DNA from: Bipolaris cookei | Lineage: Eukaryota; Ascomycota; Dothideomycetes; Pleosporales; Pleosporaceae | Direction of reading: 5' to 3' | Length of the DNA stretch: 64,000 bases | NCBI GenBank assembly: GCA_002286855.1 | Contig: NRSV01000007.1 | Span: forward strand, 445,277-509,276 | In this document: positions 54,659 through 64,000 of the stretch, piece by piece | How positions within the stretch are numbered: the stretch's first letter is position 1 | How the letters are laid out: the number at the start of each line of letters is the position of its first letter | Position numbers and translations under genes: made by a program | The notes under the pieces: generated by a model | Told to the model about the DNA's origin: nothing | Databases searched by the model: none | What the model saw: only the letters and a program-made list of their open reading frames with translations

Positions 54659-56762
54659 CTACCGTACTGCCTCGCCTTCCGGCTTTGGCGTATCTACCTC
54701 TGCTGTTGAAGCCTCTACCTCTGGCACTGGACTAGGTGCCTTTGCCGGCTCGTGCGACGCCTCATCAGCGGGAGCTTCTTCAGCTACCTGTTCAGTAGGC
54801 TCAGACTCCTTTGGGGCTTCTTCCTCCGCCTTGTGCTCCTCATCACCATGGCCATTGGTGACGGCTGCCTTGGCCTTGGATGCGACATCTTCAACCTTGG
54901 AAGCAACTTCTTCCGCCTTCTTCTTTCCTTTTTGTAGGGTGCTAGGCTTTGAGGCGGCGGGGGCTTTGTGTGGTGGAGAAGCAGGCTTCTCATGTGTCTT
55001 GCTGGAGCTGGCTGCTGTTGGGCGCATCATACGCTCAAGAAAACCGCCCTTGGGTGCAGTGCTTGTGGTCGAGGTACGGGACTCCGGTCGCTTTGGTGCA
55101 CTGGGTCCAATTGAAGGTCGTGGGGCCTTTGTGGCGGCGGCGGGCTTGGGTGGAGCGCGTGTGGTAGTGACGGGTTTCTTTGCAACCTTAGGTTCTTCGC
55201 CATGCTTCGCAGCTGAGGCCGCAGTAGGTGCGGTTAAACGTGAAGGCAGGCCGACGGGGCGTGTGGGCGACTTGGGAGCTGGCTTCTTGAAGCCGGTTGG
55301 TGAGACGCTGGATTGATATCAGAGCTATGGACTGTGTGAACTTCAATTGTACGCACCTTTTACGGAGAGCAGGAGGGGCAGGCTTGGAAGCGGCAGGCTT
55401 CTTGGTCTCTGTAGATGATGCTGCTGGCTTGGCCTTGGATGCCGCGCTGGCAGTAGGTGCAGTAGCTGAGGATGCCGCTGGTCGTAGGGAAGAACGGCTC
55501 GTCTTGGTAGTAGGAACCTTAGCAGCAGGGGCCTTTGCAGCAGGAGCCTTTGCAGCAGGAGCCTTGGCGGCCTCCTTAGGGGCTGCCGGCTTGGACACCT
55601 TAGGCGCTGGACTGGGCTTGGGTGCTGGTGTGGCCGACTTGGTCTTCGGGGGAGTCTTTGGTGCTGCCTTCGGGAGAGGGCTCTTTGCGGATGCGGGTAG
55701 CGCCTTAGAGGGCTTAGCAGTAGAGATTGTCGAGGGCTTCTTAGCCTCTAGCTTCTTAGCCGCAGGAGTTCCATTAGTCTTTGTCTTGCTGTCAGCGGGC
55801 TTGGAAGTCTCTGCTGCTGAAGTCTCTTCAGATGCAGGGGCTGCCTCTTCGGTGATAGTAGGCACATCCGTAGAAACTGCAGCCTCAGTCTTGTCTGAGG
55901 TTTCGTCGGGCTGAGCGTCGGCTTGGAGCTCTCCTTTGGCGATGGCAGGCGCTTCAGTAGTTGTAGCCTTCTCCTCTGCGATAGCAGCTTCCGCAACAGC
56001 CGCCTCCTCTTTGACGGCGGCTTCCTCAATGGCAGCTTCCTCCGCGGCAGGAATGTTTTCCTCAACTGCAGCTTCATCTTGGGTAGGTGTGTCGTGTTCC
56101 ACAGCAGCTTCATCCGTGGGGGCTGCCGGCTTCAGCGCGAGATCTTCCTGGGCGCCCGTAGTAGGCTTGTCCGGGTTTTCAGCAGGCTGAGCGGGAATAT
56201 GTTGTGGGGATGGCATTGGGGAAATTTCGGCGTCTTCGATGGCGTTTTCTTCGGGTTGGGTTGGTGTCTGCTCAGCCTGGAGCTCAGAAGCTCCTGCGAG
56301 GTCGGAGGTCTTAGGCATGTCGGTGGATTCTTCTTTTTCTTCTGCCTTTCGGTCAAGAGGAGCCGATAGCGAGGATTCTCGTGATGCCACGGCCTGCTCG
56401 GGAACAGCCTCAGGGATAGCCAGGCTCTTGGCGCGCTCTTCCTTCTCGTCGCTGACGATCTTCTTGAGATCAGCAAGCTCTTCGGGCCTGTCCTCACTGA
56501 TGCTGAAGCTCTCGCGGCGGTGTGCAACAGTGCTGTTGGACGGGGTGCCCTTTGTCTGGCCGAGGTCGGTGGGCATGTAGGCGCTCGTAGGCATGTGTGA
56601 AGGCTCGACGGGGACAAAGGAGGCGCGCACCTTTGACCTGGGGCGGTCGTCGTTGTCTCCTGGGGCGGAATGGTCTACCGGGGAGCGACCGCGGGGCTCG
56701 GGTGAGGCAGCGGCGTTGGAGCTTTCGAACATGGCGCGCAGATTGCGCACGCCGTTGGACAT
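54659..56762 (-). CDS. Ala/Lys/Pro-rich low-complexity protein
   Basis: Two exons (55357-56762 and 54659-55307, intron 49 nt with GTGCGT donor) give 684 residues. The start MSNGVRNLRAMFESSNAAAS and the C-terminal segment GGFLERMMRPTAASSSKTHE are the only parts with varied composition and look like conserved motifs. Between them are Glu/Ala-rich repeats (EEAAVKEEAAVAEAAIAEE) and then long Ala/Lys/Pro stretches that include KAPAA repeats. Such basic, Pro-rich tails are typical of microtubule- or actin-associated proteins, but no named family is recognised, so function is open. The start at 56762 fits the conserved-looking N-terminus; the frame is open further upstream. Confidence 0.75.
55522..55566. 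repeat. 15-bp coding tandem repeat, three units
   Basis: Three copies of GCAGCAGGnGCCTTT-type units (minus-strand reading KAPAA) inside the low-complexity gene. The copies are almost identical, so replication slippage is likely and length variation between strains would be expected. Confidence 0.7.
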
Positions 56763-58018
56763 GCTGGGAGGCGACGAAGCAATCGTCAATTTGCTATCGG
56801 CTGTGTGGTGTCGAGGAGCGCAGTCGCCGTAGTGTAAGTAATATGGGATACGTGTGAGAAGTCGGTGGTCCGCGCCTGAAACCCGGGCAATTTGTTTATG
56901 TACAAGCAGTGACGACTTGGTGGCAGGGATGCGTGGAGCGTCCCACAAGAACGCAACACTTACAACAGACAGCAGAAAGTTTCAATTGATGATTCAAGTA
57001 ACGGGATTTTGTTTTGAACAGACGAGCAGTGCAGTGGTGGTGGATGAACCCCTGGAGAAGCTGGTACAGCAAGGAGTCCAAGGTGCTGTCCGGAGTAACC
57101 ATAACGACTGCACCAGCCCCCAAATCGGCCTAGCGCTTGTGACGTCTGGCCTCGCTCTGGCCCTCGCCACAGTCTTCATAGCACAAAATGCCCGATGCAC
57201 ATACACACTCACACACACTCATCTAACCATTAGACCCCTCGGCACGCCCAATTCACCCTGAAATTACCTCACTATGATCCCTTCCTCATACTCCCCTGCA
57301 AAGCTTCGTTGGTCATGCACATGCGACTCAACTGGCGCCCCTCCTCAAACCACGCACCAGTCTCGTGCAAACACGGTAGCATCTTTTTGGAGCACTTGAC
57401 ACATGACGTGTATTAATAGCTCTCCTCGTCGTGTTCCAGCCTTACATGGACACAAGGGAGTACTATTGTACTAGTATGCACATACGTAGTAAACTCCCAC
57501 GCGACAGTCAGGGATAAATATGCTCGAGTCAGGCCAATCACGTCGCTTCTGCGCATGAATCCCTCGCAATCTCCTTGGGTCCGGCCAATCAAGAGCATCC
57601 GCCGCCGGTATGCTCATAGCCTCACGTGAGCCCCCTGATCTCTTGGATAGGTCTTTGTCCTATGGACATTGCTTTCAACATGTGTCGTGTCTTTCACAAT
57701 TGCTAAAAGCTTCGTGGAAATGTTTTATTCCTTCAGCGAGGCAGAAAACAGCTTGACTTTTGGTTCGCCTTTGAATAATTAAAACGGGGATTCCCCCTTC
57801 AAGATGCTGGCCTGTTGACATTATCCCGTTCTGCGTGTGACAAACAGCCGGAACCTTTTGGACTGGAATTGCCCAACACGAGATGTGCTCAGAACTTTGT
57901 GAAATATCGGACCGGAACAGCACTCATTCAATATCGGTAACGTGATTAACTATTAACTAATAAAGTCATTTGTTATAGGAAAGGCCGCGGCTCATGTCAT
58001 TCGAGCAAAGAGAACCTC
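56763..58018. other. 1.3-kb intergenic region
   Basis: Between the low-complexity gene start and the 3' end of the GH3 gene. No convincing gene. Confidence 0.5.
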
Positions 58019-60865
58019 TCAGACAGGGCTCGTCTGATCTCCCTGGCAACGTCCCGTAGCCGTACCGCACCTCAAATGCAAGTCATCCGAAGACCCACCA
58101 ATCCAAACCCCATAATCACCATCCACAGCAGGGACAACCCAATTCTGCTCAACGACATCCCACACGCTAAGGTCCTTCCTTGTCAGTCGCATCCTCAACG
58201 TCTGGCTAGCTCCAGCCGCAAGCGTAGACGTCTTTGCAAAGTCTCGGAGCTGGAGGATGGGCGTGTCAACCGTGCTCTCGCTGGGGAACTGCAAGTAGAG
58301 CTGTGCGACAGCTTTACCACTACGGTTGCCAGTGTTGGTCACCGTTACAGCAACGTCGTATGCCACATCGAAGAGCGCGGGGTTGCCACCTTGCGCACCA
58401 CCTGCTGCAGGCCCGGGCTTTTGCTCGTTGGAGTATCCCGCAGGATAGGGGTATGTCGAAGGAGAAGCTCCCACCTGCGCAGCAGCGTCGGCGTCATTCT
58501 TGTCAAGCCACGAATACAAGTAGCGCCAGATGCGGTTGAAGTTCGCAGGCCAGTATGCCTCAGAAGCAGGTGGAATCGCGGTCGAGTACGACGGTGTTTG
58601 GCCCTTTGCTGGCCGTGTTGGTGGCGTTCTGGTGAGTGGCGTCACAGGGGTAATTGTGGCGTCGGAAAAGGAGAAGGTCGTGTAGCTGAGTCCGTGACCA
58701 AAGGCATAGCGGGGGGTGATGTTGGCCTTGTGGAAGTGACGGTAGTCAATGTATAGACCCTCTGTAAACGTATCTTGAGGCTGGCCTAGTTGGTATCCAA
58801 CAAGTTTCACAGAGTCGCCAAAGTCGTCCTCGGCATTAGGCAGGGTGTAGGGCAGGTGACCAGATGGAGAGACATCGCCGTACAGCACCTGCATCAGAGA
58901 GTCTCCTGCTTCTTGGCCGGGTAAATGGGCAAATACGATCGCTTTGACAGAAGGGAGGTCATGCCATTCGTTCATAAGGATGACGCCAACAGTGTGCACG
59001 ACAACGACGACATTCGAGTACTGGGTAGCAACATCCTTGATCAGCCTGTCACCATTGTGCCACAGGTTCAGATTGGCAGAAGTTCGGTCTCCTGGATTGC
59101 CCTCAACCGTGATGTAGTTTTCTCCCGAATCGGCAGTCACAAAGACAACAGCAGTGTCGTTTGGAGACGGGTTCGAGTTGCCCGGGAAGTTGTCCGTGTT
59201 GAAGAACTGGTAATTTGCACCGCGAGCCTTGAAGCCATCAATAGGCGAGTCCATGTATGGGTAGCGAGCGCTGCCACTTCCCCAGCCCATTCCCAAAGTA
59301 CCCTTGTTGCAACCTTGATCAGCGCATGAGTTGATACCATCTGGGTTCTTCTCAGCGTCTGTTCCGAATATCTTGAGCGGGGCACTCGCGGCCAGAGGAA
59401 GAATGTTGTCCTGGTTCTTCAACAAGGTAATGGCATCTCGAGCTACCTCACGCGCAACCTCGGCGTGATTGCCCTGGACATTCACGAACTCATTTACTAC
59501 GCCCGAAGGCGAAATGAGTGCACCAGGGTAGAGCGGGCCCTCAGCATTCTGGGTGTTGGTGTCAAAGTTGGGCCTTGGATAGTTTTGATCCTGGCCCATC
59601 TGAAAGTACGTGGCCAAGATACGTGTCACAGCATCGTTCACGCGGTCCACTGGGACAGAGCCGTTCAGCACCGAACGGGTCTGCTCGTACATCCAGTAGG
59701 AGTTTCCGAGGATAAGAGGGATGTCATTTCGATCACCAGGCATGGACATGTCCAGACCAGCAAGGGTTGAGCTGACACCAGAGATTTGGGATAGCCAGTC
59801 AGACATGACGAAACCTTGGAAGCCGAGCTCATCTTTCAGGAGACCGTTGATCATGTAGCTGTTTTGCGCGCATGCGCTTCCATTGACAGCATTATAGGCA
59901 ATCATGACTGAACCAACACCCGAACGTACACCTGTATTAAATGTTAGCTATGATGTGCTTTGGCTTAGAGTTTTCCATCCATTGCAGCAGTGTAAAGAGA
60001 CACACGCATACTGCCCGTTTCAAAGGGACTGGCTCAACTTACCTTCTGCAAATGGCCAGAGGTAAAGCTCGTGAAGTGTGCGATCATCGACGTTTGACGA
60101 GATGCCTGGCTTGACAATGTTCCACATGCGGTACATTTCCTGCTCGTTCGCAATCAAATGCTTGATGGTAGCAATGACGCCAGTGCTCTGAATACCTTCG
60201 ACAGAAAGAGCACCTCCAAAGGCCTGAAGAACCGGGTCGGAGCCAAAACCCTCCCAATCTGTAACAATTGTAAGTAACCTGCCTCTCAGGGATGTATTCT
60301 TCCAGATACATACTTCTGCCACCTCGCGGCTTGCGTCCAAGAGGTCCTACACTTGGTCCCAAATGGATGTTGACTCCCTTTCCGCGGAACTCTTCTCCAA
60401 TAGCGACTGCACGTCGGTAGATGAGATCCTTGTCCCACGTCGCTCCAGCTGTGATGCCTGCCGGGAAAGCAGTGTTGTGGTCGGTATTTCTCACACCCAA
60501 CGGACCATCTTGCAAGCAAAGCTGCGGAATACCAACTCTCAAGGCACTACCAGTATTTCCCACACAGCGGCCCATGAAGATTCCCGTTCCCGCCGTGAGA
60601 TTAGTCTTCTCAGCAAGCGTCATGTTAGAAACGAGCAAAGAAGCCTTTCGGTAACTCTCAGCCCAGTCCGACACCCATCCTCCATGGGGAGCTTTTGCCA
60701 GAATGTTAGCATGTACTATAAAACAACGAGTGGATTGAAAATTGTGTTCGCACACATACCAGGATAATATGGCGGCGCAACATAGCCTGCAGGCACAGGG
60801 TCACGCTGCTGGATAGCAGCGCCAGCCACGAGTCCGGAGAGAGACAAGAAGAGAAGGGAAGCCAT
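58019..60865 (-). CDS. Secreted GH3 beta-glucosidase
   Basis: Four exons (60760-60865, 60314-60691, 60043-60258, 58019-59931; introns 68, 55 and 111 nt) give 870 residues. Residues 1-16 (MASLLFLSLSGLVAGA) are a signal peptide, with QQRD as a likely KR-type end of a short propeptide. The GH3 domain has LCLQDGPLGVR, GVNIHLGPSVGPLGR, KHLIANEQE and the nucleophile block GFVMSDW (Asp278). The second domain shows HTVGVILMNEW and GQEAGDSLMQVLYGD, and the C-terminal fibronectin-type III-like domain has VAYDVAVTVTNTGNRSG. It hydrolyses cellobiose or other beta-glucosides outside the cell. An upstream in-frame Met at 60910 would place extra residues before the signal, so 60865 is preferred. Confidence 0.95.
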
Positions 60866-63365
60866 GATTCCAAGACCGACGTCTGGTGACAAAAAGAGGT
60901 GTCCCTTCAACCCAAATTGTTCACTAGAATCCCTCCAAACATTTCAAACTGAGGGCGCGAAAGCCACACATATACATAGTCCTCCCTCTCTCTCTCGCTC
61001 TCTCCCCTTACCCATGACGCAACACCCGCAAAAACCCACCATGCCTGTGTGACCACCGCCCCCTCCATTCCCCAAAACAGAAAGCACATCGCGCTAGCAG
61101 TAAGTAATTAGCACATATGGAAATGGTGATGGACAACATCCCAGCTGACACCGGGCAGAGCGTTTGTAGACATATGCCCGAAGCAGGATTATCTGCGTTT
61201 GCGCGACTGGGGTGGCCCGAGATTGGGGGCGCTGCAGCGTGCCCGTCCGGATAATGATCGGCTTGTTCAACGGACGCAGGTACAGGGGTTACGAAAACGG
61301 GTTGCGGTTGTGTGATCTTTGGGAAGAAAAACAAAAAGCAAAAAAATGTGTAGGAGTGGGCATGCAGCGAATGAGGTGTCAAATGCTATTTGTCCTCGCA
61401 GCTACTAAGTAGATAGGGTTTGTAGGCGTGTGTATGGTACGCAGGTTGATAGTAGTAGCTAGGGAAATAGCAAGAAAAAAGTCTCCTGAGCTGAGGAGGT
61501 AAGAACTCGCAGCTCGGATCAAACGGGATCACTACGAGCTTTGCGATCAAAGATCGCACGACACAGCATCGCCAGGTCCCTTGCTTTTGGCCCAATCGCA
61601 ATATCAACCCACGCGAAGCAAAGCAATCCGACACATCGAACGCTGTTTGGTGGATCCATACTTATCCACCCCCGCCGCGGCGCCACGGCGGCTCCCATAC
61701 TCTACACACATATACATATACCTGCCAGCTGTATGTAGTCTTTCAGCTGCGGTGCTTCCGCCAGTCACTTGCATGTAGTATATGCGCCGGGCCCGGTCCG
61801 GGAAAGCCAGCAGTCTGCTTTGGCCGACCTCTTGATCGGCAAAGGGTCAATTTGCAGGGTTCAAGCAACATGCTACACACATGCCCACGAGTAAGAAAAC
61901 CGCCGTAACGTGACATATGTCGACCAGGGTCGGTCGATAGTGATGTACAGGCACCACTACCAAACTCGGTTGCTTTAACCCCCGAGGATAGACTAGTAGC
62001 CACTCATATGAATAACGTTCTTACCCGATTTTTGACTGGGCGGGTTGCCCGCCACTCCTGTTTTGTACGCTTGGTCCGGTATGTAGTGTGCGTTGGTCGA
62101 CTGTAGCGATGCGCATGACTGTTTCCTTATTTTCCAATGAGTCGTATATTATGCATGGGGAAGGGTGGGTGGTTGCTTCGGGAGAGGGAAGTATCGAAAG
62201 ATGGCTTAGCAGTGGGTGCGCTAACCTGGTTGCTGGCGCCGAGTTGGGTGTGTATAGTGGTAGGCATGGGCTATCTGGTATGTGGGTGGTTACACGGCAG
62301 TAGGTATGCAGTACCTTGCTACGGAAGCAGGAACCGAGGATGTTGGGGGGGTTGTGGCTGTCACGAGATAGAATGGGAGGCTTCACTTGTTTATTCACCG
62401 TGTCGTCTGGTGATGCTGTAGAGATACGATTGGGGCTTCTACGTTTATTTCCTTGGCGTATTTTCTATATGCGCAATGGCTTTTCACTTCATTCACATAC
62501 CATTTGTCTGAAATGCATCCATTGGCAAATAGCTTCAGTCTAGTGGAGCAACGGAAAGGGAGATAGCTATGATAATCGGCAGTCCCAACGGTGGGCATGA
62601 CAAGCAAGCCAAGTGCAGATATCGATACCCCCGTCTGAGTTCGGTATCCCTGTACATATCTCAATAATGTGGAGCTGAATTGGCAGGTGCGACAGACTTC
62701 AACTATATTCGCATCTGCTCCCACGCGAGCATCGAGTGTCATGTCGATCTTCGCCTCTCGCGGTACAGCATATACAACGACAACCAATGGCACAAGTACA
62801 ACCCGCTTGAGAAGTCAAGGAAACATTGTTGAACGCCTTCGTACATGTCAAACCGCACAAGGTTACTATTTGAAAATTGTGACTTGTTTGGATGGAACCG
62901 GATTACACTACCGTGAGCCCGCTCATACCATCTGTCCGGTCCATGCTAGTACTTTCACCTCATAAATGTTCTGCAGAATAAAAACTGTAGCCGTGCTGAT
63001 ATAGTCCATCCCCCCACGTACGCCATGAAATGAATCTGATCATCTTAAAACGCCTAAGATTGAAAGCAAGAAAGCATCGCAATGGAAGCTACAGTTGCAG
63101 CTCTCCCTTTTGGTACATGTAAACTCACCCATTCATCCCCCCTTTATTTGAATGTGAGAAAACCAGAGATGATCCGCGGTCTGAGACGTGCAAAAATACC
63201 AACCTCCCATTCGGGATTTTGACTGCCGAAAAAGCGAGAAAAGTACAAAGATAAAATGAGCGATGTTGGTGAGATTTGGTAGTGCTATAAAGTAAGCACT
63301 AAAGGATTGGTGGATGTGCTTCTGATGTAAAAACCGCATGGTCAGTCTGATATGTGTAGGCCCAG
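60866..63365. other. 2.5-kb gene-poor region
   Basis: Upstream of the GH3 gene and downstream of the last small gene. Several short frames occur (for example 62669-62965 plus and 62395-62793 minus) with no motif or convincing splice context. It presumably holds the GH3 promoter and long leader. Confidence 0.5.
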
Positions 63366-63962
63366 TCAAATGTGTGTGATGTCATCAAATATGGGAAGGG
63401 TGACATTTTTATCGAATCCAAGACGAAACGCATCGTAATTGATCAAGTTCGACATGTTTGTAGTGAAGTCATCGATGGTCATGTAAGAAACGTCGCCAGG
63501 AAGACTGCAGTCGTTGAACAGGTGTGCATTGTCAAGACGACCTGCATCGCCTTGGTCAGTAGGAATCTGGTCGGACAGCAGGGTAGTGATCCTATCATAG
63601 AATCGATTAGGAGGGTTTTCTAGAACGGGAGCAGTAGTCGAATAGCAGTCAGGCATATATTGGTCCACAGGAGCAGGGTCGACCTGGTGGGCGTTGATGA
63701 TGTCTTGGTCAAGATTCGCTCTATAGCTCGCATTTCTGACCGCCTGCCGCTTGGCTCGGCGTTTGTTACGTGCAAGAAAGCGTGCATGAGCTGCCTTGGA
63801 AGTAGCTTGCGTGACTGAGATAGCAGAGGTGTTCTTCTCAAGGGTCGAGCTGACGGACTGCCCAAGGAATGTTGAGGAAGGCTTATTGTCGTTGAGAATG
63901 AAGCTAGCGGCATATCCCAATGACTGGACATGTGTAATGATGTCCTCGACAGATAGTGCCAT
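63366..63962 (-). CDS. Hypothetical protein
   Basis: 198 residues from the ATG at 63962. It begins MALSVEDIITHVQSLGYAAS and contains a basic stretch ARFLARNKRRAKRQAVRNA at about residues 60-78, like a nuclear-localisation or basic region, followed by an acidic C-terminal half that ends PIFDDITHI. The pattern of a basic stretch then acidic tail is reminiscent of regulators, but no domain is recognised. The N-terminus lies 38 bp from the window edge, so an upstream exon cannot be excluded. Confidence 0.5.
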   Translation of the reverse strand: MALSVEDIITHVQSLGYAASFILNDNKPSSTFLGQSVSSTLEKNTSAISVTQATSKAAHARFLARNKRRAKRQAVRNASYRANLDQDIINAHQVDPAPVDQYMPDCYSTTAPVLENPPNRFYDRITTLLSDQIPTDQGDAGRLDNAHLFNDCSLPGDVSYMTIDDFTTNMSNLINYDAFRLGFDKNVTLPIFDDITHI

Positions 63963-64000
63963 GTCTGTGTTTCCTGTGCCGATAGATGCGAGTTCAGAAT

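Noticed and set aside
61000..63365. Short frames between the GH3 gene and the last hypothetical gene
   Set aside because: None has a motif, a plausible splice partner or consistent protein composition.
1..64000. Transposons, RIP-mutated repeats, tRNA, rRNA and CRISPR arrays
   Set aside because: I looked for terminal repeats, transposase or reverse-transcriptase motifs, T-arm-like GGTTCGA blocks and regularly spaced repeats and saw none. The A/T-richer stretches do not show an obvious RIP pattern.

Overview
This window looks like nuclear DNA from a filamentous ascomycete (Pezizomycotina), most likely a dothideomycete of the Pleosporales type. The evidence is gene structure and gene content: genes are split by short GT-AG introns (mostly 48-116 nt) whose boundaries can be placed by reading frame, the conserved proteins are all fungal or eukaryotic families, and several proteins are compositionally typical of Pezizomycotina. 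The placement within the class is an impression from protein style, not a computed result. I saw no operons, CRISPR arrays, rRNA, recognisable tRNA genes or intact transposons.

Layout. Left part (1-16 kb): a secreted Vps62-like protein, a mitochondrial TPR-type membrane protein (Mgr3-like) divergent from the nucleolar RRM protein Nop6, the mitochondrial protein Aim11, an unusual UBE2O-like ubiquitin-conjugating protein interrupted by an in-frame TGA, N-myristoyltransferase, and a membrane protein of unknown function. Middle (16-36 kb): a large single-pass protein with one EGF-like module, a 2.7-kb gene-free stretch with trinucleotide repeats, a disordered protein, mitochondrial tyrosyl-tRNA synthetase divergent from a GH36 raffinose-synthase-like enzyme, a DCAF7-type WD40 protein divergent from phosphopantetheine adenylyltransferase, and an F-box-like protein. 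Then comes a short accessory-looking block (37-41.6 kb): three closely packed ORFs of a lineage-specific kind, one resembling DUF7587 proteins and apparently frameshifted at a T run, followed by a secreted protein with eight copies of a Trp-ending motif.

Right part (42.5-64 kb): Qri7 (mitochondrial t6A synthesis) divergent from a patatin-type lipase, the XPG/Rad2 repair nuclease, a Fat1-type very-long-chain acyl-CoA synthetase, a very low-complexity Ala/Lys/Pro protein, a secreted GH3 beta-glucosidase, a 2.5-kb gene-poor stretch and a last small hypothetical gene.

Functionally the window is mostly ordinary housekeeping: mitochondrial translation and tRNA modification (Msy1, Qri7), CoA and lipid metabolism (PPAT, Fat1, patatin lipase), protein modification (NMT, E2), ribosome biogenesis (Nop6) and DNA repair. 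The most unusual items are the TGA inside the E2-like gene, the Trp-motif secreted repeat protein and the 37-39.6 kb block. All splice models were made by eye from reading frame and splice signals; those whose exon lengths sum to whole codons are stated with their exon coordinates.
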